Positions 22,143 through 30,325 of a stretch of DNA of 64,000 nt are shown piece after piece (within the stretch, counting starts at the first letter, position 1; the number at the start of each line of letters is the position of its first letter). The stretch lies in the NCBI GenBank assembly GCA_036504075.1, contig DASXVX010000016.1, positions 1 through 64,000 of the forward strand, in the 5' to 3' direction. The notes below the pieces were generated by a model that was not told the DNA's origin, searched no databases, and saw only the letters and a list, made by a program, of their open reading frames with translations. This stretch comes from DASXVX01 sp036504075 (lineage in GTDB: Bacteria; Bacillota; Sulfobacillia; Symbiobacteriales; Symbiobacteriaceae). Both the position numbers and the translations under genes were made by a program.

Positions 22143-23255
22143 GCGTTTCAGCCATGGCAGGATCCGCTGGACCGGCAGGGCATGAGCAGTATGACCGTCC
22201 CGGCCTTCCACCGTCCTGGCCGTAAACAGGGCGTTCAGCACCGACTCCGCCACCGCCTCGACGGCTGCCAGGAACAGCTGGTCCAGAACCGGCGTGTCGT
22301 CGCGCAGGAGCGTCGTGGTCGCCAAAGGCCCTTCCCCCCAGTGGTCCACCGGGTTCGCCGTGGAAAAGCTGAAGACGAAATCCCCGCTGCCGTTGCCGGC
22401 ACTGGCGCCCGTGCGGGCCAGCCCCAGCGCCCCCCGCTTGGCCAACCGGGTCAGTTGCCGGGCGTCCAGCGGTGCGTCCGTGGCCAGGATGACCATGACG
22501 GAACCCGGCGGCACGTCGTCGGGTTCCGGGCCTTCCTCGCCAGGGTACTCCGCCAGCCGCTGCCCGACGTGTTCGCCGGCAATGATCAGGCTGCTGCGGC
22601 GGCCGAAGTTAGCCAGCACCAGGGCGCCCAGGGTGTACGCATCCACCCGGCGGGAGGCCGAGCCGATTCCGCCTTTGAAGCCGTAGCAGACCATGCCGGT
22701 CCCGGCGCCCACGGCCCCTTGCTGAACGGGACCCGCTGCGGCTGTGGTCAGCGCGTGGCGGATGTGTTCCGCCCCGACATGCCGGCCCTGGATGTCGTTC
22801 AGATAGCCGTCGTTGCACTCGCCCACCACCGGATTGACCGTGCCCGTCCGGATGCCGATGTCCGGGTTCAATTCAATCATACAGCTACAGAGCGCGTCGG
22901 CCGCTCGAAATGTGGAGAGCGTGTTGGTCAGCAGAATGGGCGTTTCGAGCGTACCCAGTTCCGCCACCTGAGCCAGGCCCGTAGACTTGCCGAACCCGTT
23001 CAGCACAAAGAGGCCGGCCGGTACTTTGCGGGCAAACAGGTTGCCCCCGTGCGGCATAATGGCGGTCACGCCCGTACGGACGGGGCCGGCGCCTGGCGTG
23101 AGTGCGCCGCTGCCGGACGTCACCGTGGCGTGGCCCACCAGCACCCCGGCGACGTCGGTGATGTCATTCTTTGTTCCCGGCGGGAGGATTCCCAACGTCA
23201 GACCCATTTGCCTGGCGGTCGGCCGCTGCGGGTAGGGGCTCGTCCACTGTGTCAT
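22137..23255 (-). CDS. P1 family peptidase (DmpA/BapA-like)
   Basis: This 372-residue protein belongs to the self-processing N-terminal-nucleophile peptidase family. The cleavage site and nucleophile are at Gly251-Ser252 in DVPPGSVMVILATDAPLD. Other signatures are NDITDVAGVLVGHATV, RTGVTAIMPHGG, NPVVGECNDGYLND and YGFKGGIGSASR. Relatives release N-terminal or beta-amino acids from peptides. The ATG at 23255 has GGAGGG eight bases upstream and lies 92 bases inside the 3' end of the CPBP gene, an unusually long overlap. It is the last gene of the YkuD-CPBP-P1 operon. Confidence 0.93.
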   Translation of the reverse strand: MTQWTSPYPQRPTARQMGLTLGILPPGTKNDITDVAGVLVGHATVTSGSGALTPGAGPVRTGVTAIMPHGGNLFARKVPAGLFVLNGFGKSTGLAQVAELGTLETPILLTNTLSTFRAADALCSCMIELNPDIGIRTGTVNPVVGECNDGYLNDIQGRHVGAEHIRHALTTAAAGPVQQGAVGAGTGMVCYGFKGGIGSASRRVDAYTLGALVLANFGRRSSLIIAGEHVGQRLAEYPGEEGPEPDDVPPGSVMVILATDAPLDARQLTRLAKRGALGLARTGASAGNGSGDFVFSFSTANPVDHWGEGPLATTTLLRDDTPVLDQLFLAAVEAVAESVLNALFTARTVEGRDGHTAHALPVQRILPWLKRG

Positions 23256-24000
23256 AACTGGATCCCTCCATTTCCGGCGGCTCCGCCGGCAGGTCCACCT
23301 CCGTGGGTTGGTCTGGCTCGGCCGGCAGGTCTGCCGCTGCCTGTTCACCTGCCCAGGCCGGCGCCTCCAGGAGGTCGTCCAGCGGTTCCGGCACAAGGCG
23401 TACCATCGGGAAACGCCCCTTCCGGGACCACTCGAAGGTCTTGCCCAGCAAGATCGTCGAGAGCAGGTTGTGGACGACATGGGCCGTCACAGGGGCCCAG
23501 AGGTCGCCCGTCAGGCGGTACACCAGGCCAAACATGGCGCCCGACATCGTGGCAGCGAGCACGTAGGGCAGCATCTCCCGGCGCCACCCGCCGTGGCTGA
23601 ACCCGAAGAGCACCGCCGCCGGGATGATCCCGATCGTCGGCTGCAAACCGCCCCGGAAGAGGATCTCCTCGCCGAAGCCTGCGGTGGCAACCAGCACCAG
23701 CATCACCGGGTAGCCGGCCGTTCGCAAGGCTTCCAGGCCAATGCGTGTGCCGGTCTCCTTGAGTGCCCGTTCCAGGGACTTGTTGACCCGGTACAGTCCC
23801 GAAATCAGCCCCATGGAGACCAACGCGACAAAGGCGCCTGCGCCCAGGGCTTTGGGCGCAGGCCACCGCGTCAGGTGAATCGCATTCCCCCGGAGCATGT
23901 ACGCGAGGGCGAACCCCAGCCCCGCCATGACGGCAGGCGCCAGAATCCCAACGAGCAGCAGCATCCGCAACCGCTCGACCCAGACTCCCCGGGGGTTCAC
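23164..24000 (-). CDS. CPBP family intramembrane metalloprotease
   Basis: This 278-residue membrane protein has several hydrophobic helices and the three CPBP/Abi motifs: EEILFRGG (about 115), FGFSHGG (about 137) and the late HVVHN (about 178). These supply the glutamates and histidines that bind zinc. Members cleave substrates inside the membrane or protect against peptides. A hydrophilic, acidic tail of about 75 residues follows the last helix, which is longer than usual, and its coding sequence overlaps the next gene by 92 bases. The start is GTG at 24000, overlapping the transpeptidase stop by four bases. Confidence 0.9.
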   Translation of the reverse strand: MNPRGVWVERLRMLLLVGILAPAVMAGLGFALAYMLRGNAIHLTRWPAPKALGAGAFVALVSMGLISGLYRVNKSLERALKETGTRIGLEALRTAGYPVMLVLVATAGFGEEILFRGGLQPTIGIIPAAVLFGFSHGGWRREMLPYVLAATMSGAMFGLVYRLTGDLWAPVTAHVVHNLLSTILLGKTFEWSRKGRFPMVRLVPEPLDDLLEAPAWAGEQAAADLPAEPDQPTEVDLPAEPPEMEGSSYDTVDEPLPAAADRQANGSDVGNPPAGNKE

Positions 24001-24890
24001 TTATGAACGATCAGCAAGGCCGGATTCTTCCCCTTGACCTGACCGAACAACTCCTCTGCCTGCGCCGTAAACATGCGGATGCAGCCGTCGGACGCCCAGG
24101 TGCCGATCATCTCCGGGTGGCTCGTGCCGTGGATGCCCCACACCCAGGCGTTGTCGCCCTGCAGTACGGTGAAGCCCATCCAGCGGGTGCCCAGCGGATT
24201 GCCGGAAGCGCCGCCGGCAAAGCTCTCGTCGCCGGGCTTGAGGGCGTTAAACGGCGGGTTGGTCACGAAGTTCGAAACCGTGAACCGGCCTTCGGGCGTG
24301 AAGAAGTTCGTCTTGTAGTCTTTCCAGGTGGCTTCGGGACCTTCGGTCTGCCGGCCCGTTGCGACCCGATACGCCTTGACCAGCTTGCCGTCGTTGAAGT
24401 GCCAGAGTACGTTCAGATACTTGTTGACTTCCACAAAGTGGCCCATCTTCACGGTGGGGTCGGGGGCGATCAGCGCGTAATAGTCGACCGGCTCCAGGCC
24501 GTTCGCACCGTACTTGTAAGCCGCAAACTGGGGGGCGTTCTCCTTCTTGGTCTCCACGATGATGTCGTCGTTCGCCTGCTTGAGCGACGCGGACGCTGCC
24601 TGCTCGGAGAGAATCTGCCGCTTCCCCGCCACGCTCCAGGCGCTGCCGGCGGGCAGCAGGTAGGCCAGTTCCCGGGAGCCGTTCTGCACCGGCGAGAGTA
24701 CCGCCCAGCCCTGTCCGGCCTGGATTTTCTGCTCTACCGGCCCGAAAGCTTTCACCAGCGCGGTCTGCACGTCAGTGGTCTCCTTGCCGACCACCGGGAG
24801 CTTGTCGACAACGCCGGACTGGCACCCTGCCACCAGTAGGCTCAAGCCCACCAGGGCGGCGCCTGCGAACCGGACCAACTGCTTATGCAA
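23997..24890 (-). CDS. L,D-transpeptidase (YkuD) lipoprotein
   Basis: The 297-residue protein starts with a lipoprotein signal (LVGLSLLVAGC, lipidation at the Cys near residue 23). It ends with a YkuD catalytic domain whose core is WGIHGTSHPEMIGTW followed by ASDGCIRM. The active residues are the histidine of HGT and the cysteine of SDGC. It would crosslink peptidoglycan by 3-3 linkage or attach proteins, on the outer face of the membrane. A domain of unknown fold (about 40-150) lies between. It is the first gene of the operon with CPBP and the P1 peptidase. Confidence 0.93.
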   Translation of the reverse strand: MHKQLVRFAGAALVGLSLLVAGCQSGVVDKLPVVGKETTDVQTALVKAFGPVEQKIQAGQGWAVLSPVQNGSRELAYLLPAGSAWSVAGKRQILSEQAASASLKQANDDIIVETKKENAPQFAAYKYGANGLEPVDYYALIAPDPTVKMGHFVEVNKYLNVLWHFNDGKLVKAYRVATGRQTEGPEATWKDYKTNFFTPEGRFTVSNFVTNPPFNALKPGDESFAGGASGNPLGTRWMGFTVLQGDNAWVWGIHGTSHPEMIGTWASDGCIRMFTAQAEELFGQVKGKNPALLIVHK

Positions 24891-24955
24891 AGTAAGTCAC
24901 CTCAACGTCCATTATACAAGCTAACTCGTCCCGATCGCGCACTATTTTGCTGGAT

Positions 24956-26260
24956 TTACTGGCAAGAATTAAGCGCTTCCTGCAAGGCCTCGTATGCGGC
25001 CGCCACCGTGGCGTCGATGTCGGCTTCGGTGTGGGCCAGGCTCATGAAGCCCGCCTCGAACTGGGACGGCGCAAAGTAGAAGCCCCGGCGCAGCATCGCC
25101 CAGTAGTACCGGCTGAACAGCTTCGTGTCCGACGTGAGGGCGGTGTCGTAATCCACGACCTCCTTGGCGGTGAAGAAGATGCCGAACATGGTCCCGATGG
25201 ACTTGCCCCGGTAAGGCAGCCCTAGCTTCGCCATGTTGCCGTTGATGCCGCCGATCAGCCGCTGGGTCAGCCCGACCATCTGCGCGTAGGCGCCGGGCCG
25301 GGAGAGAATTTCCAGCGTCTTCAACCCGCAGGTCATGGCCAGCGGGTTGCCGGAAAGCGTGCCGGCCTGGTACATGGGGCCGGACGGGGCCACCATCTCC
25401 ATGATCTGCCGCTTGCCGCCGTAGGCGCCCACCGGCAGACCGCCGCCGATGACCTTGCCGAACGTGGTGAGGTCCGGGTCGATGTTGTAATGAACCTGCG
25501 CGCCGCCGATGGAGACGCGCCACCCGGTCATCACTTCATCAAAAATCAGCAGGGCGCCCTGCTCGGCCGTGATCCGGCGCAGCCCTTCGAGGTACCCGGG
25601 CTGCGGCAACACCAGGCCCATGTTGCCCACCACCGGCTCGGTGATGATGGCGGCAATCTGGTCCGGGAACCGCACAAACGCTTCCGCCACCGCCGCCAGG
25701 TCGTTGAACGGCAGGCTGATGGTGTTGGCCGCGATGGAGGCCGTAACACCGGCCGAATCGGGCACGCCCATGTCGGTGGCACCGGAGCCGGCCTTGACCA
25801 GCAGGCCGTCGTTGTGGCCGTGATAGCAGCCGGCGAACTTGATGATCTTCTCCCGCCCGGTATACGCCCGCGCCAGGCGAATGGCGCTCATAGTCGCCTC
25901 CGTGCCGGAATTGACCATGCGGACCATCTCCAGCGAAGGCATGCAGCCGATGACCGCTTTCGCCATGGCCAGTTCCAGTTCCGTGGGCGCGCCAAAGGAG
26001 GTGCCCCGCCTCGTCGCGGCGATGAGCGCTTCCGTCACTTCCGGATGGGCGTGACCGAGAATTAACGGTCCCCAGGAAAGGACATAATCCACGTAAGTGT
26101 TGCCGTCCACGTCGTAGAGCCGTGCGCCTTCGCCCCGGGTAATGAACGGCGGGGTCCCGCCCACGGAGCGGAAACTCCGCACCGGGCTGTTCACGCCGCC
26201 GGGAATGACCGCCTTGGACGCGGCAAATAAGTCGGTGCTCTTGCTCTGATCAAAGGACAT
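24956..26260 (-). CDS. hemL: Glutamate-1-semialdehyde 2,1-aminomutase
   Basis: This PLP-dependent enzyme of 434 residues makes 5-aminolevulinate in the C5 pathway of haem synthesis. It shows the family opening IPGGVNSPVRSFRSVGG, the cofactor aspartate region LLIFDEVMTGWRV and the PLP lysine in TTFGKVIGGGLPVGAYGG. Length and motifs are complete. No other haem genes are nearby. The transpeptidase gene starts 65 bases downstream on the same strand, and read-through is possible since no clear hairpin separates them. Confidence 0.96.
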   Translation of the reverse strand: MSFDQSKSTDLFAASKAVIPGGVNSPVRSFRSVGGTPPFITRGEGARLYDVDGNTYVDYVLSWGPLILGHAHPEVTEALIAATRRGTSFGAPTELELAMAKAVIGCMPSLEMVRMVNSGTEATMSAIRLARAYTGREKIIKFAGCYHGHNDGLLVKAGSGATDMGVPDSAGVTASIAANTISLPFNDLAAVAEAFVRFPDQIAAIITEPVVGNMGLVLPQPGYLEGLRRITAEQGALLIFDEVMTGWRVSIGGAQVHYNIDPDLTTFGKVIGGGLPVGAYGGKRQIMEMVAPSGPMYQAGTLSGNPLAMTCGLKTLEILSRPGAYAQMVGLTQRLIGGINGNMAKLGLPYRGKSIGTMFGIFFTAKEVVDYDTALTSDTKLFSRYYWAMLRRGFYFAPSQFEAGFMSLAHTEADIDATVAAAYEALQEALNSCQ

Positions 26261-26302
26261 GTTTTCCAGCGCCTCCCGGAATATTCGATATCATAACTAT
26301 AG

Positions 26303-26340
26303 CATGCCCCGCCCCGGCACGTCTGCGGGGGCGGGGCATG
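26303..26340 (-). terminator. Terminator of the beta-CASP nuclease gene
   Basis: A 13-bp perfect stem (CATGCCCCGCCCC at 26303-26315 with its complement at 26328-26340) lies just after the stop at 26348 on the minus strand. Confidence 0.8.
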
Positions 26341-26347
26341 TCAGACC

Positions 26348-27991
26348 TTAATTCCCGGCCGATTCGATCAGCCGGCGCATCTCCTCGATCTGGCGCAGGG
26401 TCGTCTCGGCCCGGTGTGCCAACTCGGCCGCCTGCCCGGCGGGGAGGTGCGGGCCGTTCTGGTACCAGGCCTTGCGCATGGCTTGCAGTTCCCGGATGAG
26501 CGCCGACATCCGCTGGGCAGACATGGAGAGCGCAGCGACGGGCGCCACCGCCACCCGGACGGGCGGCGCCGTAACCTTCTTCCGGCCCCAGGCTTCAGCG
26601 GTCGGCAAGGTGACTTTCTGGCCCATGGCCGGCAGTTCCACCCGGTGTTCCTGCTCGGTGAGCAGGCGGGCCAGCTGGTTACGGGCGTCGCCTTCGCCGT
26701 GGGTCAGGAACGTCCGGAGCGGCGGATGCTTGAGTCCGGCGGTCCAGGCCAGGATCTGCGCCTGGTCGGCGTGAGCGGAGAGGCCGGGTAGCGACTCGAT
26801 GCGGGCGCGTACCGCCACTTCCTCGCCGTGGATGTGAACCCGGGGCGCTCCGTCCAGAATCCGGCGGCCCAGCGTGCCCTCGGCCTGAAATCCGACGAAC
26901 AGGACCGTGCAGTTCGGGCGCCAGAGGTTGTGCTTCAGGTGATGCACCACGCGGCCTGCTTCGGCCATGCCGCCGGCAGCGATGATCACCATGGGTTCCC
27001 GGGATTCGTTCAGCGCCTTGGACTCGTCCGGGGTGCGGGTGATGGACAGGCCGGCGAAAGCGAACGGGTTGTCACCTTTTTGCATGAGGGCCGCAGCGGC
27101 CTCGTCGAAGACCTCGACATGTCTTGCCGTCACTTCGGTTGCCTTGGCCGCCAGGGGCGAGTCCAGCACGATGCGCAGGCCCGGGGGTAGCTGTTTCGCC
27201 TCCGTCAGGGCGTTTAGCTCGTAGAGCACCTCCTGGGTCCGGCCGATGGCGAAAGAGGGGATGATCACGTTGCCCCCCTCACTGACGGTCGAGCGAATGA
27301 TCTCCGCCAGGGCCTCCCGAGTTGCGCTGCGGGGCTGGTGGAGCCGGTCGCCGTACGTGGACTCCAGGATCAGATAGTCGGCATCGTCAACCACCGTCGG
27401 GTCCCGGAGAATCGGCCGGTCGGGCTGGCCCAGGTCACCGGAGAAGACCAGCTTGGTCTGCCGGTCCTCGCCGTCGGTCTCGAAGACCTCGACGAAGGCG
27501 GAACCCAGAATGTGGCCGGCGTCCTGCAGTCGAATCTGCACGGTATCGCTCAGGGCGACGAGTTCGTCGTAGGGAACGTTGCGCAGTTGCTCGGCCACCG
27601 CTGTGGCATCGGCGATGGTATAGAGCGGTGCTACCGGCGGGTGTCCGGCCCGCTTCCCTTTCCGGTTCTCTCGCTCCGCGTCCGATTCCTGAATATGGGC
27701 CGAATCCAGCAGCATCACCGCGGTCAGGTCGGCCGTGGCGGGGTGCGTGTAAATCGGCCCCCGGAAGCCTTGTTTGCGCAGGAGCGGCAACCGTCCGGAA
27801 TGGTCGATGTGGGCATGGGTCAAAATGACCCCGTTGAGCGTGGCGGGGTTCATGCCGAACGGCTTGTCGTTCAGCTCTTCCTCCTTGCCCTGGAACATTC
27901 CGCAGTCCACCAGCAGCCGCAGCCCGCCGGCTTCCAGCAGGTAACACGAGCCGGTCACCATACCGGCCGCCCCCAGGAATGTCACTTTCAC
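26348..27991 (-). CDS. MBL-fold/beta-CASP ribonuclease (CPSF73-like)
   Basis: This 547-residue metallo-beta-lactamase-fold nuclease carries the zinc motif LTHAHIDHSGRLP (about 58-70), LQDAGHILGSAFVEV and LVFSGDLG. The beta-CASP part includes VIIPSFAIGRTQEVLYEL, IIAAGGMAEAGRVVHHLK and PGLSAHADQ. Such proteins process or degrade RNA. A C-terminal extension of about 80 residues, ending in a helical segment, follows the catalytic core. It is divergent from the signal peptidase gene. Its RNA substrates are unknown. Confidence 0.93.
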   Translation of the reverse strand: MKVTFLGAAGMVTGSCYLLEAGGLRLLVDCGMFQGKEEELNDKPFGMNPATLNGVILTHAHIDHSGRLPLLRKQGFRGPIYTHPATADLTAVMLLDSAHIQESDAERENRKGKRAGHPPVAPLYTIADATAVAEQLRNVPYDELVALSDTVQIRLQDAGHILGSAFVEVFETDGEDRQTKLVFSGDLGQPDRPILRDPTVVDDADYLILESTYGDRLHQPRSATREALAEIIRSTVSEGGNVIIPSFAIGRTQEVLYELNALTEAKQLPPGLRIVLDSPLAAKATEVTARHVEVFDEAAAALMQKGDNPFAFAGLSITRTPDESKALNESREPMVIIAAGGMAEAGRVVHHLKHNLWRPNCTVLFVGFQAEGTLGRRILDGAPRVHIHGEEVAVRARIESLPGLSAHADQAQILAWTAGLKHPPLRTFLTHGEGDARNQLARLLTEQEHRVELPAMGQKVTLPTAEAWGRKKVTAPPVRVAVAPVAALSMSAQRMSALIRELQAMRKAWYQNGPHLPAGQAAELAHRAETTLRQIEEMRRLIESAGN

Positions 27992-28151
27992 GGCCTACTC
28001 CTCCTGTGCGGAAGTCTCCAGGGTGGGATTCTGGATTCCGTTCGCCTGCTCCTGCGGTCATGGCCAGAATATGGCCGGTTTCCGCAGGAAGGGCAACCGG
28101 GGAGGCGAAATCATAATGCGACCAGGTCCCGCTCATTTAGGAGGAAACGTA

Positions 28152-28670
28152 ATGCGGAAGTTCGCCCCCTACCTCTCCTTCCTACGCGACATTGCGATCG
28201 GCGTGTTACTCTGGTTCCTTCTGACGAGGACGGTCGGCGAAGCCCGCATCGTGCCCACGCCTTCCATGGTCCCGACGATCATGATGGGCGACCGGCTCTG
28301 GACGGACAAGCTGATGCTCCACTTCCGGCCCATCGCCCGGGGCGACATCGTCGTCTTCACGCCGCCGCCTCAGGTCAAGTCCGCTGACCCGTATATCAAG
28401 CGCGTGATCGGCCTCCCCGGGGACATCGTCCAGGTGAAGGCCGGCACCGTCTTCGTCAACAGCCAGCCGCTTACTGAGCCGTATGTTAACGAGAAACCCG
28501 ACTATGTTTACGGCCCGGTCACCATCCCGGCGGGCGACTACCTGGTGCTCGGGGACAACCGCAACAACAGCAACGACGGCCATCTCTGGGGCTTCCTCTC
28601 CCGGGACGCGATCATTTCCCGGGCGGTTTACCGGATCTGGCCGGTCAGCCGGTTCGGCGCCATCAAGTAA
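28152..28670 (+). CDS. lepB: Signal peptidase I
   Basis: This 172-residue type I signal peptidase has one N-terminal membrane anchor (about 10-26, FLRDIAIGVLLWFLLTR). The serine nucleophile is Ser38 in VPTPSMVPT. The lysine base is Lys83 in YIKRVIGLPGD, and GDYLVLGDNRNNSNDGHLW is the conserved box D/E. It removes signal peptides at the outer membrane face. The ATG at 28152 has AGGAGG seven bases upstream; an in-frame ATG at 28023 lies further 5' without support. The end overlaps the convergent PhzF-like gene by eight bases. Confidence 0.95.
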   Translation: MRKFAPYLSFLRDIAIGVLLWFLLTRTVGEARIVPTPSMVPTIMMGDRLWTDKLMLHFRPIARGDIVVFTPPPQVKSADPYIKRVIGLPGDIVQVKAGTVFVNSQPLTEPYVNEKPDYVYGPVTIPAGDYLVLGDNRNNSNDGHLWGFLSRDAIISRAVYRIWPVSRFGAIK

Positions 28671-29571
28671 GGTTCGTGAGGCGGAATTCGCCCTTTCCGA
28701 GCATATACACCCGTCCGCTCACGAAGACAGCCGTGGTCTCCCCGCCGGCCCGCTCCACTTCGATCAGAATCCGGCTGGGGCGGCCCACGCTGTAGCCCTG
28801 CTCGCTCCGTACGAACGGCCCCGGGACCACGCCGTGGCGGACCAGGTACTCCCCCAGAGGGCCGTTGGCTGAACCGGTGGCCGGATCCTCCGGCACCAGG
28901 TCAAACGGGCTGAAAACCCGGCAGTGAACATGGCTGCCCGGCTCGACCCCGCCCGGGGCGAAAATCAGGGTGCAGCGGCCGTCCGGCCCCAATACCGCCC
29001 GGAGCCGAGCCATGTCGGGCCGGGCCCGCCGCACCGCTTCCAGGCTGGTCAGGGGAATCAAGACCGTTTGCATGCCGTTATCCACCGCCTCCAGCGGCAG
29101 GTCGTCGCGAATATCCGCCAGGGCAAGGCCAAGCGCTCCGGCCAGTTCCGGGCTGCGGCCGGCCGTTCGGACTACCTGCGGTACCGGCTGAACCATCCGG
29201 GCGTCCCAGACGCCCTCCTCGGCCAACGGCGTCACCGTCACGGGGATGACCCCGATACCGGTCTCGAATGAAACCGTGGACGGGTGCTTTCCGGCGCCGG
29301 CCACCACGCAGGCACTGCCCAAAATGGGATGCCCGGCAAACGGAATCTCCGCCGCCGGACCCGGCGTGGGCAGGAGAATCCGGATGCGGAAGTCGGCCCC
29401 GGGGACTTCGGACCGCTGCAGAAACGTCGTCTCGGAGTGATTCAACTCCCGGGCGACTTTTTTCATAAGCGGCAGGGGCAGGTCATCTGCCCCGCCGAAG
29501 ACGCAGAGCTGATTGCCGCAAAAAGGTTCCGGCGCAAAAACATCCAGCCAGCTATACGGCATCACCAGCAT
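28663..29571 (-). CDS. PhzF family isomerase/epimerase-like protein
   Basis: This 302-residue protein has the two-domain PhzF (diaminopimelate-epimerase-like) fold. The opening WLDVFAPEPFCGNQLCVF, the catalytic-glutamate stretch NHSETTFLQ, EIPFAGHPILGSACVV and DPATGSANGPLGEYL are clear family marks. Members are isomerases with varied substrates. The ATG at 29571 has AAGGAG about eight bases upstream. It is convergent with, and overlaps, the signal peptidase gene. The substrate is unknown. Confidence 0.92.
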   Translation of the reverse strand: MLVMPYSWLDVFAPEPFCGNQLCVFGGADDLPLPLMKKVARELNHSETTFLQRSEVPGADFRIRILLPTPGPAAEIPFAGHPILGSACVVAGAGKHPSTVSFETGIGVIPVTVTPLAEEGVWDARMVQPVPQVVRTAGRSPELAGALGLALADIRDDLPLEAVDNGMQTVLIPLTSLEAVRRARPDMARLRAVLGPDGRCTLIFAPGGVEPGSHVHCRVFSPFDLVPEDPATGSANGPLGEYLVRHGVVPGPFVRSEQGYSVGRPSRILIEVERAGGETTAVFVSGRVYMLGKGEFRLTNLT

Positions 29572-29666
29572 GGTACCCGCTCCTTCCGAATGTTTCGCCG
29601 AGTACACCCGCCGCGCCGCTGGGCACACTACGCCCGAGCCAAAGACTCCCCCCGGAGGTGAGCGTC

Positions 29667-29867
29667 ATGACTCCTTTTAGCCAGCGTGAGTTTCTGGACC
29701 TGCAGGAGCACATTCGCGGTGAAGCTGCCACCGTGCAGACCTGCCGCCAGTTCGCGCGGGTCGCCTCCGACCCCGACCTCAAGGCTTTCTGCGAGGAGAC
29801 CGCCCGCACGGCCGAAGCCAACGTGAACCGGCTGATGACCCACGTGCGCCAGGGCATCACCCACTAG
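29667..29867 (+). CDS. Small spore-coat-like helical protein
   Basis: This predicted 66-residue all-helical protein (REFLDLQEHIRGEAATVQTC, then DLKAFCEETARTAEANVNRL) resembles short CotF/ferritin-like helical hairpins found with coat proteins. The ATG at 29667 has GGAGGTGA seven bases upstream; a GTG at 29658 lies on that site. It is followed 26 bases later by a CotF-like gene on the same strand, so the two likely form a sporulation operon. The coat role is inferred from its neighbour. Confidence 0.7.
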   Translation: MTPFSQREFLDLQEHIRGEAATVQTCRQFARVASDPDLKAFCEETARTAEANVNRLMTHVRQGITH

Positions 29868-29893
29868 CAGCCGCTGAAAGGAGGGACCTGTCT

Positions 29894-30262
29894 GTGCCGC
29901 AAACCAACGCCAACCCGCTGGATATTGCCATCGCGACGCTGATCGACAAGGACCTGAAGTCCTGCGCCTCCGCCTCGGCCCTCTCGGCCTGCGAGTGCAG
30001 CTCGCCGGAACTCCGCCAGGCGTTCGTGCAGGTTTCCCAGGACGCCGTCCGCACGCAGGAGCGGTTGAGTCATCTGATGCAAACCAAAGGCTGGTACGTG
30101 CCGCCCCGGGCCGAGCAGTCCACCATCAGCACGTTGATGCCCCAGTTGCAGGCAGCCACCCAGGGTCTGGGCGGAACGTTCGCCCAGACCGCCGCCACGG
30201 CTGGCTTCACGACCGGCGCCAACGTTCCGACGGGTGGCGTCACCGCTCCGCACATGGTCTGA
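29894..30262 (+). CDS. CotF-like spore coat protein
   Basis: This 122-residue protein contains a coat-F domain. DIAIATLIDKDLKSCASASA starts the helical bundle, SPELRQAFVQVSQDAVRTQE continues it, and HLMQTKGWYVPP carries the characteristic GWY end. A Gly/Thr/Ala-rich tail of about 45 residues follows. It would be a structural protein of the spore coat. The start is GTG at 29894, eight bases after GGAGGG. It is the second gene of a two-gene unit and ends just before a palindromic repeat and a terminator. Confidence 0.85.
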   Translation: MPQTNANPLDIAIATLIDKDLKSCASASALSACECSSPELRQAFVQVSQDAVRTQERLSHLMQTKGWYVPPRAEQSTISTLMPQLQAATQGLGGTFAQTAATAGFTTGANVPTGGVTAPHMV

Positions 30263-30266
30263 GGAA

Positions 30267-30293
30267 TTCGCGACTGACGGAGTCAGTCGCGAA
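30267..30293. repeat. Palindromic repeat (REP-like), copy 3
   Basis: A 12-bp perfect stem (TTCGCGACTGAC, loop GGA, complement) lies at 30267-30293 between convergent genes. Its core is the same as at 6629-6688 and 59980-60004. On the minus strand it directly follows the T-run of the PrsA-like gene terminator. Confidence 0.88.
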
Positions 30294-30296
30294 AAA

Positions 30297-30316
30297 GCCA
30301 GGGGCTTGCCCCTGGC
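30297..30316 (-). terminator. Terminator of the PrsA-like gene
   Basis: GCCAGGGGC (30297-30305) pairs with GCCCCTGGC (30308-30316). On the minus strand, TTTTT follows. It may also serve the coat gene on the plus strand, where CTTTCGCTTTT follows. Confidence 0.88.
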
Positions 30317-30325
30317 CTTTCGCTT

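Noticed and set aside
22113..24839. Plus-strand frames of 495, 232 and 278 codons over the P1 peptidase, CPBP and YkuD genes
   Set aside because: They are shadows of well-supported minus-strand genes and lack family resemblance or ribosome sites.
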